A DNA stretch of 64,000 nucleotides. Origin: an uncultured Bizionia sp. (GTDB lineage Bacteria > Bacteroidota > Bacteroidia > Flavobacteriales > Flavobacteriaceae). The notes below the pieces were generated by a model, which did no database searches, was not told where the DNA came from, and worked only from the letters and a program-made list of their open reading frames with translations. Each line of letters begins with the position of its first letter. Within the stretch, counting starts at the first letter, position 1. Position numbers and translations under genes: made by a program. Positions 1 to 9,896 of this stretch are shown here, in pieces. The stretch spans positions 62,001-126,000 of the forward strand of contig CANMCF010000007.1 in assembly GCA_947496215.1 (NCBI GenBank). The letters are read 5' to 3'.

Positions 1-1421
1 CCTCCACTATTGTTTACTACGACAGGGAAAATCCTTGGATAGCCTGTACGTCTAAATTCACTCCAAGCTTCTTGACCATCAGGAAACATTGCTATCCATT
101 TTTGAGTGATAATTTGTTCTAATTGTTCTTCGTTTGTTCCTGCTGAGTTATATGCTATTTTTACATCACTGGCATAAGCAATATCGTTAACAGGAAATAA
201 GGCATCTACAAAATCAGCAGGAGTACTTGTATTGTCTGCTAGATATGTAGCTACTCCAGAAACTCCATGTTGGTTGAAGGATGCAGTTACACCTGCTTCA
301 TAGTTAGCTTGAGCCGTTCCAGCTCCAGCCCAACCTCTTAAAGCAGCTTCAGCTTTCAAGAAGTTTACTTCTGCAGCTGTCATCCAAGTCAAGGTTTCTC
401 CGTTTATCACTTCTCCAATAGAGGCGTGATCAACATATTGACTTTTTGCCATAATGTCTATTCCCATTCTTATCCCTTTGTAGTCTCCAGCCAATGCTGC
501 ATCGGCAGAAGGGTTGAAATACTTTTCCATTCTACCATCATTGTAGCCAGTCAAAATAGATTCCATTTCGGCTCCCATTCTAATATCTCCCCAAGAACCA
601 CTGATTACTGTGATAGGGTGAGGGAAGCCAGTATTGATAAACATATCTGAATTTTCCATCAAACCAGCATTACTAGCCAATGCCAATTCACCTTGCGTTT
701 TTGCTAGCGTTGGATTAACTTTTACTATACGTATTGCTAACCTTAATCTTAAACTGTTGGCAAATTGTCTCCATAATGAGATGTCTCCTCCCAAATTGGA
801 CATGTCAAAAGCTGTAAATTGAGTTTCACCTACAAAAGCTTCAAGTCCATCTATGGCAGCAGTCAAGTCATCGAAAAAAGCTTGGTATGCAACATCTTGA
901 GGATCATATTCCCCTGTAGTTGCAAAATCATTGAACTTAGTATAACGTAAAGGCCCATAAATATCCGAGACTCTATGCATTGCCGTGACTTTGATGATAT
1001 TCGATAAGTAAATAAATTTATCTCCACTAGGGTCCCCAGCAGATTCAATAGCATTTTGTATGTTCAATGCTTTTGGCATAACACTTGTGTAAGCATCACT
1101 CCATGGAAAACCATTCCATCCATCTACCAATGAATAGGTCATATTGTTAACATTACCAGCAAAGGGTGTTGGAGGTGTCATGTAACCTGAATATACATCC
1201 CCTATTAAGTTTTGTTGCAATTGATAATTCCATGCTGGAGTTACATTGAATACATTTAAAAACATTGGTTGAAATTCACTCCCTATGTGATTAAACATTT
1301 GTGTTAGACTTTGATTTGAAATTCCGTGAGGATTTGTATTTACTTTTTCAAAGTCATCCGTACAATTCATTAAACCTGTCGCCATAAAAGAAGCTAAGGC
1401 ATATTTTAATATCTTTTTCAT
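1..1421 (-). CDS. SusD/RagB-family outer-membrane lipoprotein (3' end outside window)
   Basis: This gene encodes a surface glycan-binding lipoprotein that partners the SusC-like porin encoded just upstream. Reading the minus strand from the ATG at 1421 gives 473 open codons before the window edge. The first 20 residues are a lipoprotein signal with lipobox GLMNC (Cys20). The mature start, TDDFEKVNTNPHG, is typical of the SusD-like family 2 (SusD/RagB lipoproteins). Later segments such as MTAAEVNFLKAEAALRGW match the TPR-like helices of the family. It begins 4 bp after the susC stop, so the two are co-transcribed. Location beside a chitinase and a NagX-like gene suggests chito-oligosaccharides as ligand, which is inference. 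The C-terminus is not seen. Confidence 0.9.
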   Translation of the reverse strand, partial: MKKILKYALASFMATGLMNCTDDFEKVNTNPHGISNQSLTQMFNHIGSEFQPMFLNVFNVTPAWNYQLQQNLIGDVYSGYMTPPTPFAGNVNNMTYSLVDGWNGFPWSDAYTSVMPKALNIQNAIESAGDPSGDKFIYLSNIIKVTAMHRVSDIYGPLRYTKFNDFATTGEYDPQDVAYQAFFDDLTAAIDGLEAFVGETQFTAFDMSNLGGDISLWRQFANSLRLRLAIRIVKVNPTLAKTQGELALASNAGLMENSDMFINTGFPHPITVISGSWGDIRMGAEMESILTGYNDGRMEKYFNPSADAALAGDYKGIRMGIDIMAKSQYVDHASIGEVINGETLTWMTAAEVNFLKAEAALRGWAGAGTAQANYEAGVTASFNQHGVSGVATYLADNTSTPADFVDALFPVNDIAYASDVKIAYNSAGTNEEQLEQIITQKWIAMFPDGQEAWSEFRRTGYPRIFPVVVNNSG

Positions 1422-1425
1422 TTTC

Positions 1426-4400
1426 TTAGAAATTTACATTAATATTTAATCCGATACTTCTTGTTGAAGGTTGTCCATAAATGTCAACACCTTGTAAACC
1501 TATACCAGTACTAGATGCAATATTGGGATCAAATGGAGCATCTTTATATATGAAGAAAAGGTTATTGGCTATTATAGAAAGGTCTATGGATTCGAAATGT
1601 TTGCTTTTGGTCGGTAATGTATAACCTAAAGACAACTCTCTTACACTAATATTAGTAGCATCGTATACATATTCTCCTAATAAACCAGCTCTACCACCAG
1701 TTTTGGTATAGTAGTCTTGAGCTGTCATCTGTAATGGATTCCCATTGGTGTCTACTACGTTTATCATTCCTCCATTGTTGTTTCTCGCATCTGCAGATGC
1801 TTGAGATACACCATAAAAGTCATTGACAGCTTCTGTTACACTAACGACATCTCCACCAAATTTACCATCAATTAAAATGTTTAACGATAATTTCTTATAG
1901 TTAAGAGTATTGCTCCATCCTAAAGTGAAATCTGGTTGTGCATGAGCAATGGTTTCAAAATCAGTAGCCTCAATTGTTAAAGCTCCACTACCGTCATCTG
2001 TTACTATAGGAAGTCCATTGGCATCTCTTTTTATGGAACGACCTTGAATACTTCCAAAATCTTCACCCTCTATGAGTGAATATCCATAACCATTAACTCC
2101 TGGCCCTGTTATAATGGCTTCACCATCTCCTAATGAAGGGTGAACAGATACAACCTTGTTTTTGTTTTGAGCAAAGTTTATTGCTGTATTCCACTTAAAG
2201 TTGTCATTTACTATTGGCTTACCATTAAGTACTAGTTCAATTCCGTCATTTGTGATTTCACCTGCATTAACTATGTTTGTTGGGATACCACTATTGGTTT
2301 GAGTGTTTTCTATGAAAAATATTTGATTTAATGTTTTAGAGCTATAGTATGTAAGATCTAAACCAAGTCTATTTCCGAAAAATCGCCATTCAGTACCTAT
2401 TTCAAAGGATTTCTGTTTTTCTGGTTCTAAAGTTTCACCTTGTCTTGGCTCAAACGAAGGAAGGTCAACTCCTCCTGTATTGTTATTAGTGCTTAATGGT
2501 ATTGTAGCGTAAGCAGGGATGTCTTTACCAACTTCAGCATAGGATGCTCTTACTTTTGCAAACGATATGGATTCTGGCATATCAAACATTTCAGATAAAA
2601 CACCTGTTAATCCTACAGAAGGGTAGAAGAACGAGTTTGAAGCCGTATTGAAAAGAGTAGAAGACCAGTCGGTTCTACCTGTAATGTCCAAATACAGCAT
2701 GTTTTTATATCCTAAATTAGCAGCCCCGAAAAGAGATTGTACCTCTCTATTGGAAACACTTTGTCTGATATCATTGGTTTGCTCAAAGTTTTGAATTGTA
2801 AAAATGTTAGGGAATCTTAATCCTCCCTGTCCAGAATCCAATAAGACTTGATCACCAGTTGAATACTTGGTAAGGCTTGTTCCTCCTGTTAAAGTTAGAT
2901 AGAAATCTTCAGATAACTCTTTGTTGTAATTTGCTATCAAATCTATGTATTGTTGTGTATTCTCTGTCTTTTCTAAAACATATCGACCTGTGTCTGGAGC
3001 AAATGTTAAATCTGTTCCTGCATATAGTCTTTTGTCAAATGTGAAAAATGACTTGTCAAAACTAGCTCTGGTTTGAACTGAAAACTCATCAGTGATTTGA
3101 TACTTTGCACTCACACTTGCCAAAACTCTTTGAGCTATATCCTTGCTAGGGTTACGGTGTATCAACCAATATGGGTTTTGTTGAATGTTTTCATCAAAGG
3201 ATGTCGCATATTGATCCATCATATTTGTTGCTGTATTGAAATATTCAAATTGATCTCTATAAGTATTCAAATCAATTCCCACTGGATTAAGGTATAAACC
3301 TGTCAAAGGATTTGAATACAAACCATTGGTAGGTCTATTCCATACTCTTTGGTCAGATAAGTTGATGTTTGCAGAAACTTGAATTTTATCTTCTAGAAAA
3401 CTAGCCGTCTCTCTCAAGTTTAAAACATTTCTATTCAATCTGTTCTCTGGCATTACACCTCCAGCAGAGGTATTTGCAAATGAAAAATATGTTTGAGCTT
3501 TCTTGTTACCAGCACTTAAGGATATGGATTGTGTAGATGTATATCCTGTTTCAAAAAAACTATCGACAGTATTCGATAGACCTCCAGTTTTCGCCCCCCA
3601 AGATTTTGGGTCAGTCACTCTACCGTTTTCTGTTACTGCTTGTCCGACAGATAGTGATTGGTATTCTGTTTGCAATTTTGGTAAAGATATCACATCGTCA
3701 ATAGTAAAAGTCGAATTGAAGTTTACCTTTAGTCTTCCTTCTTTCCCACTTTTCGTGGTGATCAATATAACACCATTAGCACCTTGACTACCATATAAGG
3801 CAGCAGCAGATGCTCCTTTTAATATGGTCATGCTTTCTACATCATCAGGGTTGATAAGAGAAGTGATGTCTCCTCCGTCTCTATTTCCTGTTTGGCTACC
3901 AAAGATATCTCCTCCTGGTTGGGTACCATTACCATTGTTTTGCATTGGTATTCCGTCAATAACATATAAAGGGTCATTGTTGGATGTCGATGAGTTTCCT
4001 CTTAGAACTACTTTTGTAGATCCACCGACACCGGAAGAGCTTCTTGTTATTGTTAAACCTGCAGATTTCCCTGACAGACTATTAACTGGGTTTGTTTGCT
4101 TTACTCTGGTCAAATCGTCTCCTTTGACATCTTGTGCTGAATAAGTAAGAGCTTTTCTTTCTTTCTTGATTCCCAAAGCCGTTACTATCACTTCATCCAG
4201 GCTTTCGGTATCTTCTTCCATCTGCACATCGATGGTTGAAAAAGTACCTATGGTAATTTCTTCTGTTTTTAGCCCTAGATAAGAAAAGACGATTACGTCT
4301 CCTATTGAGGCAGTCAATGAATAGTTTCCATCAAAATCTGTTTGGGTTCCATTGGAGGAAGTTCCTTTTACGAATGCGTTAACACCAGGTAAAGGCGATC

Positions 4401-4509
4401 CATCTGCCTTTGATGTTACTGTTCCCTTAATTTCCTTCTCTTGAGCAAAGAGATTTGCCGTTAAAAACAGAAAAGAAACTAAGAAAATCATTCTTAAATT
4501 GTGTTTCAT
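1426..4509 (-). CDS. SusC/RagA-family TonB-linked outer-membrane transporter
   Basis: The protein is a 1027-residue TonB-dependent porin that imports oligosaccharides across the outer membrane together with SusD. Residues 1-22 are a signal peptide ending LFAQ. Residues about 26-105 form the CarboxypepD_reg-like domain (IKGTVTSKADGSPLPGVNAF). SLDEVIVTALG leads into the plug domain, about 115-240, which contains YVIDGIPM and GASAAALYGSQGANGVILITTK. The remainder is a beta-barrel ending in the aromatic NINVNF. Length is normal for the family. It is divergent from the LytS/LytTR pair at 4777-6488, which probably responds to the same substrate. Chitin oligosaccharide as substrate is inferred from neighbours only. 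Confidence 0.95.
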   Translation of the reverse strand: MKHNLRMIFLVSFLFLTANLFAQEKEIKGTVTSKADGSPLPGVNAFVKGTSSNGTQTDFDGNYSLTASIGDVIVFSYLGLKTEEITIGTFSTIDVQMEEDTESLDEVIVTALGIKKERKALTYSAQDVKGDDLTRVKQTNPVNSLSGKSAGLTITRSSSGVGGSTKVVLRGNSSTSNNDPLYVIDGIPMQNNGNGTQPGGDIFGSQTGNRDGGDITSLINPDDVESMTILKGASAAALYGSQGANGVILITTKSGKEGRLKVNFNSTFTIDDVISLPKLQTEYQSLSVGQAVTENGRVTDPKSWGAKTGGLSNTVDSFFETGYTSTQSISLSAGNKKAQTYFSFANTSAGGVMPENRLNRNVLNLRETASFLEDKIQVSANINLSDQRVWNRPTNGLYSNPLTGLYLNPVGIDLNTYRDQFEYFNTATNMMDQYATSFDENIQQNPYWLIHRNPSKDIAQRVLASVSAKYQITDEFSVQTRASFDKSFFTFDKRLYAGTDLTFAPDTGRYVLEKTENTQQYIDLIANYNKELSEDFYLTLTGGTSLTKYSTGDQVLLDSGQGGLRFPNIFTIQNFEQTNDIRQSVSNREVQSLFGAANLGYKNMLYLDITGRTDWSSTLFNTASNSFFYPSVGLTGVLSEMFDMPESISFAKVRASYAEVGKDIPAYATIPLSTNNNTGGVDLPSFEPRQGETLEPEKQKSFEIGTEWRFFGNRLGLDLTYYSSKTLNQIFFIENTQTNSGIPTNIVNAGEITNDGIELVLNGKPIVNDNFKWNTAINFAQNKNKVVSVHPSLGDGEAIITGPGVNGYGYSLIEGEDFGSIQGRSIKRDANGLPIVTDDGSGALTIEATDFETIAHAQPDFTLGWSNTLNYKKLSLNILIDGKFGGDVVSVTEAVNDFYGVSQASADARNNNGGMINVVDTNGNPLQMTAQDYYTKTGGRAGLLGEYVYDATNISVRELSLGYTLPTKSKHFESIDLSIIANNLFFIYKDAPFDPNIASSTGIGLQGVDIYGQPSTRSIGLNINVNF

Positions 4510-4776
4510 AATTTGAGTGTTTAGTCTTTAATAATTTATTCCAAAGTATTTATTTATAAAATAGTCATAAAAAAAAATATATAAACAACGGTGTTTTGAA
4601 GATAGACAACAATTAATAATCGATAAGTGTTTTTTGTAAAATAAACAATTGATAAATTTATTGTTAATTAATTATTATATCACTAAAATTGCTATATCAA
4701 AAAATAAAAAAAACCTTGCATTATCATCTTTTTTAGTAAAAAAATAAAAAACACAATCCCCGTTAAGTACCACATT
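4510..4776. promoter_or_regulatory. divergent intergenic region between susC and the LytS-type kinase
   Basis: This very AT-rich 267-bp gap must hold promoters for both directions. No clean TAnnTTTG -7 box was found for either gene. The nearest on the minus side is TACTTTG, one base short, near 4536-4542. From 4708 to 4776 the kinase reading frame stays open and reads KNTIPVKYHI immediately before the TTG start, so part of this stretch may be coding. Confidence 0.4.
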
Positions 4777-5766
4777 TTGTTTTGGTTAGGGTATTTCTTT
4801 TTCAATGTTGTTAGATGGGGAAGTTATTTTAACGACTATTGGTATTCTTTGAAGTCCAATCTTGTGGAGTTTCCAATACATATGATAGTAATATATGTAA
4901 ATGTATTCTATCTCATTCCGAAATTCATCTTGAGAAAGAGATATTGGCAGTATCTCTTTTCATTGATATTGATATTGATATTGGTGTATTTGATAAGGAC
5001 AGGTTTGAACTATCTTCTGGTAACGAAGGAGATATGGCCAGAGGCAGAAGATTCAGGGAAATTTCTTGAGTTAAATCATATTATAGCTGTAATTTTGGGT
5101 GAATTGTATGTTATAGGATTTGTTTCGGCAATAAAATTGGTTATTGACTGGTCCATAGAAAAAAGAAGGAATGAAGACTTGGCCAAATTGCAAATGAGCA
5201 CGGAATTGAAATATTTGAGAACCCAGATACAACCGCATTTCTTTTTCAATACGCTAAATAACCTGTATGCATTGACCTTGAGCAAATCGGACAATGCACC
5301 TCGCTTGGTCATTAAACTTTCGGAAATGATGCAATATGTGTTATATGAGGTGAAGAGCTCAAAAACGAATTTGCTGGAAGAAATAAACCATATAAACAAT
5401 TACATAGACATCGAACGCTTGAGGTTTGGCAATAGTGTGGAGTCGGAAATGGACATAACAGGTAACATAGAAGATGTTGAAGTCCCTCCTTTATTATTTC
5501 TTTCTTTCATAGAAAATTGCTTCAAGCATGGTTTGAAGGAAAATGATCATATTAAAATCAATATGAGCTTTAAAATGGTTGGCAAGGATTTCTTGGAATT
5601 CGAACTTATAAATAATTTCAACCCCAATGCAAGTCAAAATGAAAAACAAGGTATTGGAATTGCCAATGCCAAGCGTAGACTAAACTTGTTGTTTTTTAAC
5701 AATTATAGTTTGGAAACAAAAATAATAGAGGATAGGTATAGTCTATTTTTAAAAATCCCAGTATGA
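4777..5766 (+). CDS. LytS/YehU-type sensor histidine kinase
   Basis: This is an inner-membrane sensor kinase that phosphorylates the LytTR regulator encoded next. The N-terminal ~140 residues hold about four hydrophobic segments, including FPIHMIVIYVNVFYLIP and YLFSLILILILVYLI. A short helix leads to the His_kinase domain with QPHFFFNTLNNLYAL, where His154 is the likely phospho-acceptor. The ATPase part shows FIENCFKHGLKE (N-box) and GIGIANAKRRL (G-box). The stop overlaps the regulator start by 4 bp (ATGA). The start is uncertain: 4777 is TTG, no ATG exists upstream in frame, and the frame is open back to 4708 with ATA at 4744 giving KNTIPVKYHILFW. The true start may be there. Confidence 0.88.
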   Translation: MFWLGYFFFNVVRWGSYFNDYWYSLKSNLVEFPIHMIVIYVNVFYLIPKFILRKRYWQYLFSLILILILVYLIRTGLNYLLVTKEIWPEAEDSGKFLELNHIIAVILGELYVIGFVSAIKLVIDWSIEKRRNEDLAKLQMSTELKYLRTQIQPHFFFNTLNNLYALTLSKSDNAPRLVIKLSEMMQYVLYEVKSSKTNLLEEINHINNYIDIERLRFGNSVESEMDITGNIEDVEVPPLLFLSFIENCFKHGLKENDHIKINMSFKMVGKDFLEFELINNFNPNASQNEKQGIGIANAKRRLNLLFFNNYSLETKIIEDRYSLFLKIPV

Positions 5767-6488
5767 TAAAAATTAAATGTTTAATTATTGATGATGAGCC
5801 CTTAGCGATTAAAGTGATCGAAAATCATTTGAAGAATTTTGATCATATCGACATAGTTGCCACGTTTAACGACCCTTTGAAAGCCTATGGTGTTCTTGAA
5901 AAGGAAAAGATAGATGTTATCTTTTTGGACATAAACATGCCGCAAATGACAGGTTTTACGTTTATAGAAAGCCTAAGTAACAAGCCATTGATTGTCATTA
6001 CGACGGCTTATAGGGAATACGCAGTTAAGAGTTTCGAAATAAATGTATTAGACTATTTGGTCAAACCCATCCCATTCAATAGATTTTTGAAAACAGTAAA
6101 TAAAATTTATCAACATGTCTACTTAAGTAACAATAGCGGAGATGGGAACTTGCACCAAGAACCTCATATCTTTTTGAAGGTAAACAAAAAGTTGGTGAAA
6201 ACAAATCTCAACGACATCCTATACATAGAAAGCCTCAAGGATTACATAAAGGTGATTACCTCCTTGGGAGATTATGTAGTACATAAGTCACTTACGGCCA
6301 TTACGGAAGAATTGCCACAATCGAGCTTTATAAGGGTACATAGATCCTATACAATCTCGATAAATAAGATAGTCGCACTGGAAGGAAATACCATTGAAAT
6401 TTCCAACAGGAAGATTCCGATCGGGCGAAACTATTTGAAGATTACCAAAGAACGCATATTTAACAACAACACTGACAAAGAAAAATAA
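5763..6488 (+). CDS. LytTR-family response regulator
   Basis: This 241-residue DNA-binding response regulator is paired with the preceding kinase. The receiver domain (residues 3-115) has acidic pocket DDEP (10-13), phospho-acceptor Asp56 in VIFLDINMP, and the conserved T and K in TTAYREYAVKSF and DYLVKPI. The LytTR DNA-binding domain follows (about 135-235), with LYIESLKDYIKVIT, FIRVHRSYTISINKI and IPIGRNYLK. The ATG overlaps the kinase stop. A symporter gene begins 6 bp after its stop, so sensor, regulator, symporter and acyltransferase are probably one operon. The likely target is the divergent susCD operon, which is inference. Confidence 0.95.
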   Translation: MIKIKCLIIDDEPLAIKVIENHLKNFDHIDIVATFNDPLKAYGVLEKEKIDVIFLDINMPQMTGFTFIESLSNKPLIVITTAYREYAVKSFEINVLDYLVKPIPFNRFLKTVNKIYQHVYLSNNSGDGNLHQEPHIFLKVNKKLVKTNLNDILYIESLKDYIKVITSLGDYVVHKSLTAITEELPQSSFIRVHRSYTISINKIVALEGNTIEISNRKIPIGRNYLKITKERIFNNNTDKEK

Positions 6489-6494
6489 CGTATT

Positions 6495-8309
6495 ATGATT
6501 GAATTATCTACAATAGATTATGTTTTAATAGTCTCATTTTTTGCCATTACTCTATTTATAGGTATTTGGGTTTCAAAAAAATCGGGAAAAGACTCATCTG
6601 AATTTTTTCTGTCCGGTAGAAACATGCCTTGGTGGCTTTTGGGACTTTCCATGGTTGCTACTACATTTTCCACGGATACTCCAAACCTTGTTACTGACAT
6701 AGTAAGAAACAATGGTGTTTCTGGAAATTGGGTATGGTGGGCTTTCTTGATCACTGGACTGTTGACGGTATTCGTATATGCAAAATTATGGAGGAAGTCA
6801 AATGTAAACACGGACATTGAATACTACGAATTGAGATATGGTGGTGCTCCAGCCAAGTTTTTAAGAAAGTTCAGAGCAGTTTACTTGGGGATTGTATTCA
6901 ATATTTTGGCTATGTCTGCAGTTACATTGGCAGCTATTAAGATAGGACAGATTATGTTAGGGTTGGAACCTTGGCAAACGGTTATTAGTGCTGGCCTCAT
7001 AACAGTGATATTTAGTGCTGTTGGAGGATTTAAAGGGGTAGTTTACACGGATTTCGTTTTGTTTTTTGTTGCTATGGGAGGAGCAATAGGTGCTGCTTAC
7101 TATTTGGTGAACATTCCGGAAGTAGGAGGGTTGGATGCTTTGATGGCCAATGAGAACGTGTCTGGAAAATTGTCTTTATTGCCAGATTTTAGTGACAAGA
7201 AAGCATTGATAACTTTACTTATAATTCCATTGGCTGTACAATGGTGGAGTGCATGGTACCCTGGAGCGGAGCCTGGAGGAGGCGGTTATATTGCACAGCG
7301 TATGTTGGCTGCAAAAGACGAAAACCATGCAATTGGAGCAACATTTTTCTTCAATATCATGCATTATGCATTGCGTCCTTGGCCATGGATTATAGTCGCT
7401 TTGGCTTCTTTGGTCGTATTTCCGGATCTAGCGAGTATTCAAGAAGCCTTTCCAAATGTCTCTGAAGATAAATTAGGGCATGATTTGGCATATTCCGCAA
7501 TGTTGACAAAACTGCCAAGTGGTTTATTGGGCTTAGTGTTGGCATCGTTAGTTGCTGCATATATGAGTACCATTTCGACACATTTAAATTGGGGGTCATC
7601 ATATATTGTCAACGATTTTTACAAACAACAAATAAATCCTGGTGCATCAGAGAAAAGATTGGTTGCCGTTGGACGATTGTCTACCGTAGTGTTAATGGTG
7701 TGCAGTGCATTGTTGGCCTTGGTATTGCAAAATGCATTGCAATTGTTCGATGTGATTTTGATGTTCGGAGCTGGTACGGGATTGTTGTTCATCTTGCGTT
7801 GGTTTTGGTGGAGGATTAATGCTTGGACAGAGATAGCAGCAATGTTTGCTTCTGGTATTATTTCGATTATCGTAAGTTTTACTCCAGTTGGAGAGATATT
7901 GTTCAATGATGTATCCGGTGTTTTTCCAGAATGGGCAAAGTTCCCGTCAATAGTTCTGGTAACCACAATCGTTTGGGTAATAGTTATGTATGCAACGCAA
8001 CCTGAGAGCAATGAAATTCTGCGTGGTTTCTATAAAAAAATTCAACCGGGAGGTCCAGGATGGGATAAGGTCATTGATGAAGCGAAAGAAGACAATGTAG
8101 ATATAGTGGACAGCAATGAAGGTTGGAGTGTCCCTTCTGGAATTGTTGCCATGTTGCTAGGTTGCGTACTTATATATAGTTGTTTGTTTGCCATGGGGTA
8201 TTGGATATATGGTGAATATGATTGGGCTATTTGTTTGACGGTTTCTGCAATTATAAGTGGCTATTTGTTGAAGCGTATTTGGAATAAGATAAAAGCAGAT
8301 ATTTTATAG
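6495..8309 (+). CDS. sodium:solute symporter (SSS family), probable sugar or amino-sugar importer
   Basis: The gene encodes a 604-residue inner-membrane Na+-coupled transporter of the SSS/SGLT superfamily. It begins with TM1 (IDYVLIVSFFAITLFIGIWV), followed by the family hallmark DSSEFFLSGRNMPWWLLGLS and TTFSTDTPNLVTDIV. The hydropathy pattern is consistent with 13-14 membrane spans, with a last pair near residues 550-595. The neighbouring NagX-like acyltransferase, 2 bp downstream, and the chitin context suggest uptake of GlcNAc or a chitin-derived sugar. That substrate is inferred. A cytosolic insert (GFYKKIQPGGPGWDKVIDE) near residue 515 is common in Bacteroidota members of the family. Confidence 0.93.
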   Translation: MIELSTIDYVLIVSFFAITLFIGIWVSKKSGKDSSEFFLSGRNMPWWLLGLSMVATTFSTDTPNLVTDIVRNNGVSGNWVWWAFLITGLLTVFVYAKLWRKSNVNTDIEYYELRYGGAPAKFLRKFRAVYLGIVFNILAMSAVTLAAIKIGQIMLGLEPWQTVISAGLITVIFSAVGGFKGVVYTDFVLFFVAMGGAIGAAYYLVNIPEVGGLDALMANENVSGKLSLLPDFSDKKALITLLIIPLAVQWWSAWYPGAEPGGGGYIAQRMLAAKDENHAIGATFFFNIMHYALRPWPWIIVALASLVVFPDLASIQEAFPNVSEDKLGHDLAYSAMLTKLPSGLLGLVLASLVAAYMSTISTHLNWGSSYIVNDFYKQQINPGASEKRLVAVGRLSTVVLMVCSALLALVLQNALQLFDVILMFGAGTGLLFILRWFWWRINAWTEIAAMFASGIISIIVSFTPVGEILFNDVSGVFPEWAKFPSIVLVTTIVWVIVMYATQPESNEILRGFYKKIQPGGPGWDKVIDEAKEDNVDIVDSNEGWSVPSGIVAMLLGCVLIYSCLFAMGYWIYGEYDWAICLTVSAIISGYLLKRIWNKIKADIL

Positions 8310-8311
8310 GA

Positions 8312-9403
8312 ATGGCCAGCAGGGTAGAATCTGTGGACATTTTAAGGGGGTTTACCATTGCAGCGATGATATTGGTGAATACGCCTGGAAATTGGGGTGC
8401 GGTGTATGCACCCTTTCTTCATGCAGAATGGCATGGGTTGACACCAACAGATTTAATTTTTCCTTTTTTTCTATTCATAGTGGGGATCTCCATCTATTTT
8501 GCATACAAGAATAAGCCTAAGACTAAATCTACCTATGGTAAAATTGCCATTAGAAGTTTGAAATTGATTGGTTTGGGTTTGTTTTTGAACCTGTTTTTGC
8601 CCTATTTCCCTTTTTTAAATGACTATGAGACACTCAGATTTCCTGGTGTCTTGCAAAGGATAGGTATTGTTTTTCTGTTGTCTTCTATATTATATCTCAA
8701 TTGTAATTGGAAAACATTGCTTGGTATCGGGTTGACGATATTGGTAGGTTATTGGCTACTTCTTGGTTTTGTACCCATTCCTTACCAGAGCGGAGAACTG
8801 CCTACTTTTGATAGAGCATCGAACAATTGGGTGAATTATATCGATTTGAAGCTTTTGGGAAAACACATGTGGCAACCTGATTATGATCCAGAAGGCATAT
8901 TGAGTACCGTTCCTGCGATTGTGACTTGTATATCGGGAATATTGATAGGGAAGCTCTTGGATGGACTTGAAAATGTCAAATTATTGTTTTTTACAGCCTT
9001 TGGACTTTTGTTGTTTGGATATGTTTTCAACATCTGGTTTCCCATAAACAAAGCCATTTGGAGTAGTAGTTTCGTTTTGGCGACAAGCGGGTGGGCTACT
9101 TTGATTCTTGCGATTATCTATTATCTAAAAGATGTCAAACAGTATGGGTTTGGAACCATCTTTAAATATGTGGGGATGAATGCCATCACTATTTATTTCT
9201 TATCCAGTTTTATTTCAAAGTCTATGTATTTGATTAAGATAAACAAACAAGAAAACATGCATTCCTATTTGTATCAGACGATTTTTGTATATGATTTCGT
9301 ACCAGAGAAATTATCTTCGTTGTTGTATGCGTTGGTTGTAGTGGGGTTGTATTCGGGCTTGGGATATCTACTCTTTAAAAAGAAGATATTTATCAAGGTT
9401 TGA
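8312..9403 (+). CDS. NagX-like DUF5009/heparan-alpha-glucosaminide N-acetyltransferase family membrane protein
   Basis: This 363-residue polytopic membrane protein belongs to the HGSNAT-like family (COG4299; NagX in GlcNAc operons of other bacteria). The N-terminus shows the family signature RVESVDILRGFTIAAMILVN, then HAEWHGLTPTDLIFPFFLF with the conserved His/Asp pattern, and PGVLQRIGIVF. About ten membrane segments are visible. Human HGSNAT moves acetyl groups across a membrane onto glucosamine. The role of the bacterial proteins in GlcNAc use is less certain. The start lies 2 bp after the symporter stop. The last 13 codons recur in diverged form at 13384-13422. Confidence 0.88.
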   Translation: MASRVESVDILRGFTIAAMILVNTPGNWGAVYAPFLHAEWHGLTPTDLIFPFFLFIVGISIYFAYKNKPKTKSTYGKIAIRSLKLIGLGLFLNLFLPYFPFLNDYETLRFPGVLQRIGIVFLLSSILYLNCNWKTLLGIGLTILVGYWLLLGFVPIPYQSGELPTFDRASNNWVNYIDLKLLGKHMWQPDYDPEGILSTVPAIVTCISGILIGKLLDGLENVKLLFFTAFGLLLFGYVFNIWFPINKAIWSSSFVLATSGWATLILAIIYYLKDVKQYGFGTIFKYVGMNAITIYFLSSFISKSMYLIKINKQENMHSYLYQTIFVYDFVPEKLSSLLYALVVVGLYSGLGYLLFKKKIFIKV

Positions 9404-9589
9404 GTAAAAAAACTTTTACGAAAATTGAAAATTCACATTTTAAAAATATTGAAAAGGATCTGATCAAAACGACCAAAGCATCACATTTTTTTAACCCTCT
9501 AGTTTTGTGAAAATTTATTATTGGAAGTGCTACATTGAACTGGACAGAGAGTTAAGATATTCTTGCTAGGACTTAAATTTGCAAAATAT
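9404..9589. other. non-coding stretch with a possible IS3 terminal end
   Basis: No credible reading frame was found here. Near 9521 the sequence TTGGAAGTG, then TTGAACTGGACAG, resembles TTGGGAGTG, then TTAAACTGGA, at 13014. Both look like ends of IS3-family elements, and the first lies directly upstream of an IS3 transposase remnant. No terminator for the preceding operon is obvious. Confidence 0.35.
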
Positions 9590-9896
9590 CAAAAAAGAAA
9601 AGAAGTTACACAGCTGCCTTTAAGCACAATGCTGCGAAGTTATCACAAGACACTTATCAACACAGCAGTTCTCAGGTCATGGGAAAGCGAAGCTTACCGA
9701 TGAACAGCGAGAAATTGCATGTTTAAAGAAAGAGTTACGTGATGCCAAGATGGACTGAAATATTAAAAGGGGATTGGCATCTTCTCCGAGAGCGACAGCA
9801 GAAATTTGAGTTCATGAAACAGAACAAATTAAAATACCCAGTCGAGATGATGTCAAAAATACATACACTTACTAAGAATAGTAATTATTATTTATG
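9590..9896 (+). pseudogene. IS3-family transposase remnant (orfA with start of orfB)
   Basis: This is a decayed transposase readable only by switching frames. One frame gives KRKRSYTAAFKHNAAKLS, the start of the HTH_Tnp_1 OrfA domain. A second frame gives GHGKAKLTDEQREIACLKK and KELRDAKMD, the leucine-zipper end of OrfA. A third gives EILKGDWHLLRERQQKF and then KFEFMKQNKLKYPVEMMSKI, which matches the OrfA C-terminus running into the OrfB N-terminus. At least two frameshifts and a premature stop are present, and the catalytic DDE part is missing. It is therefore a dead remnant. It lies between the NagX-like gene and the metalloprotease and marks a recombination scar. Confidence 0.8.
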
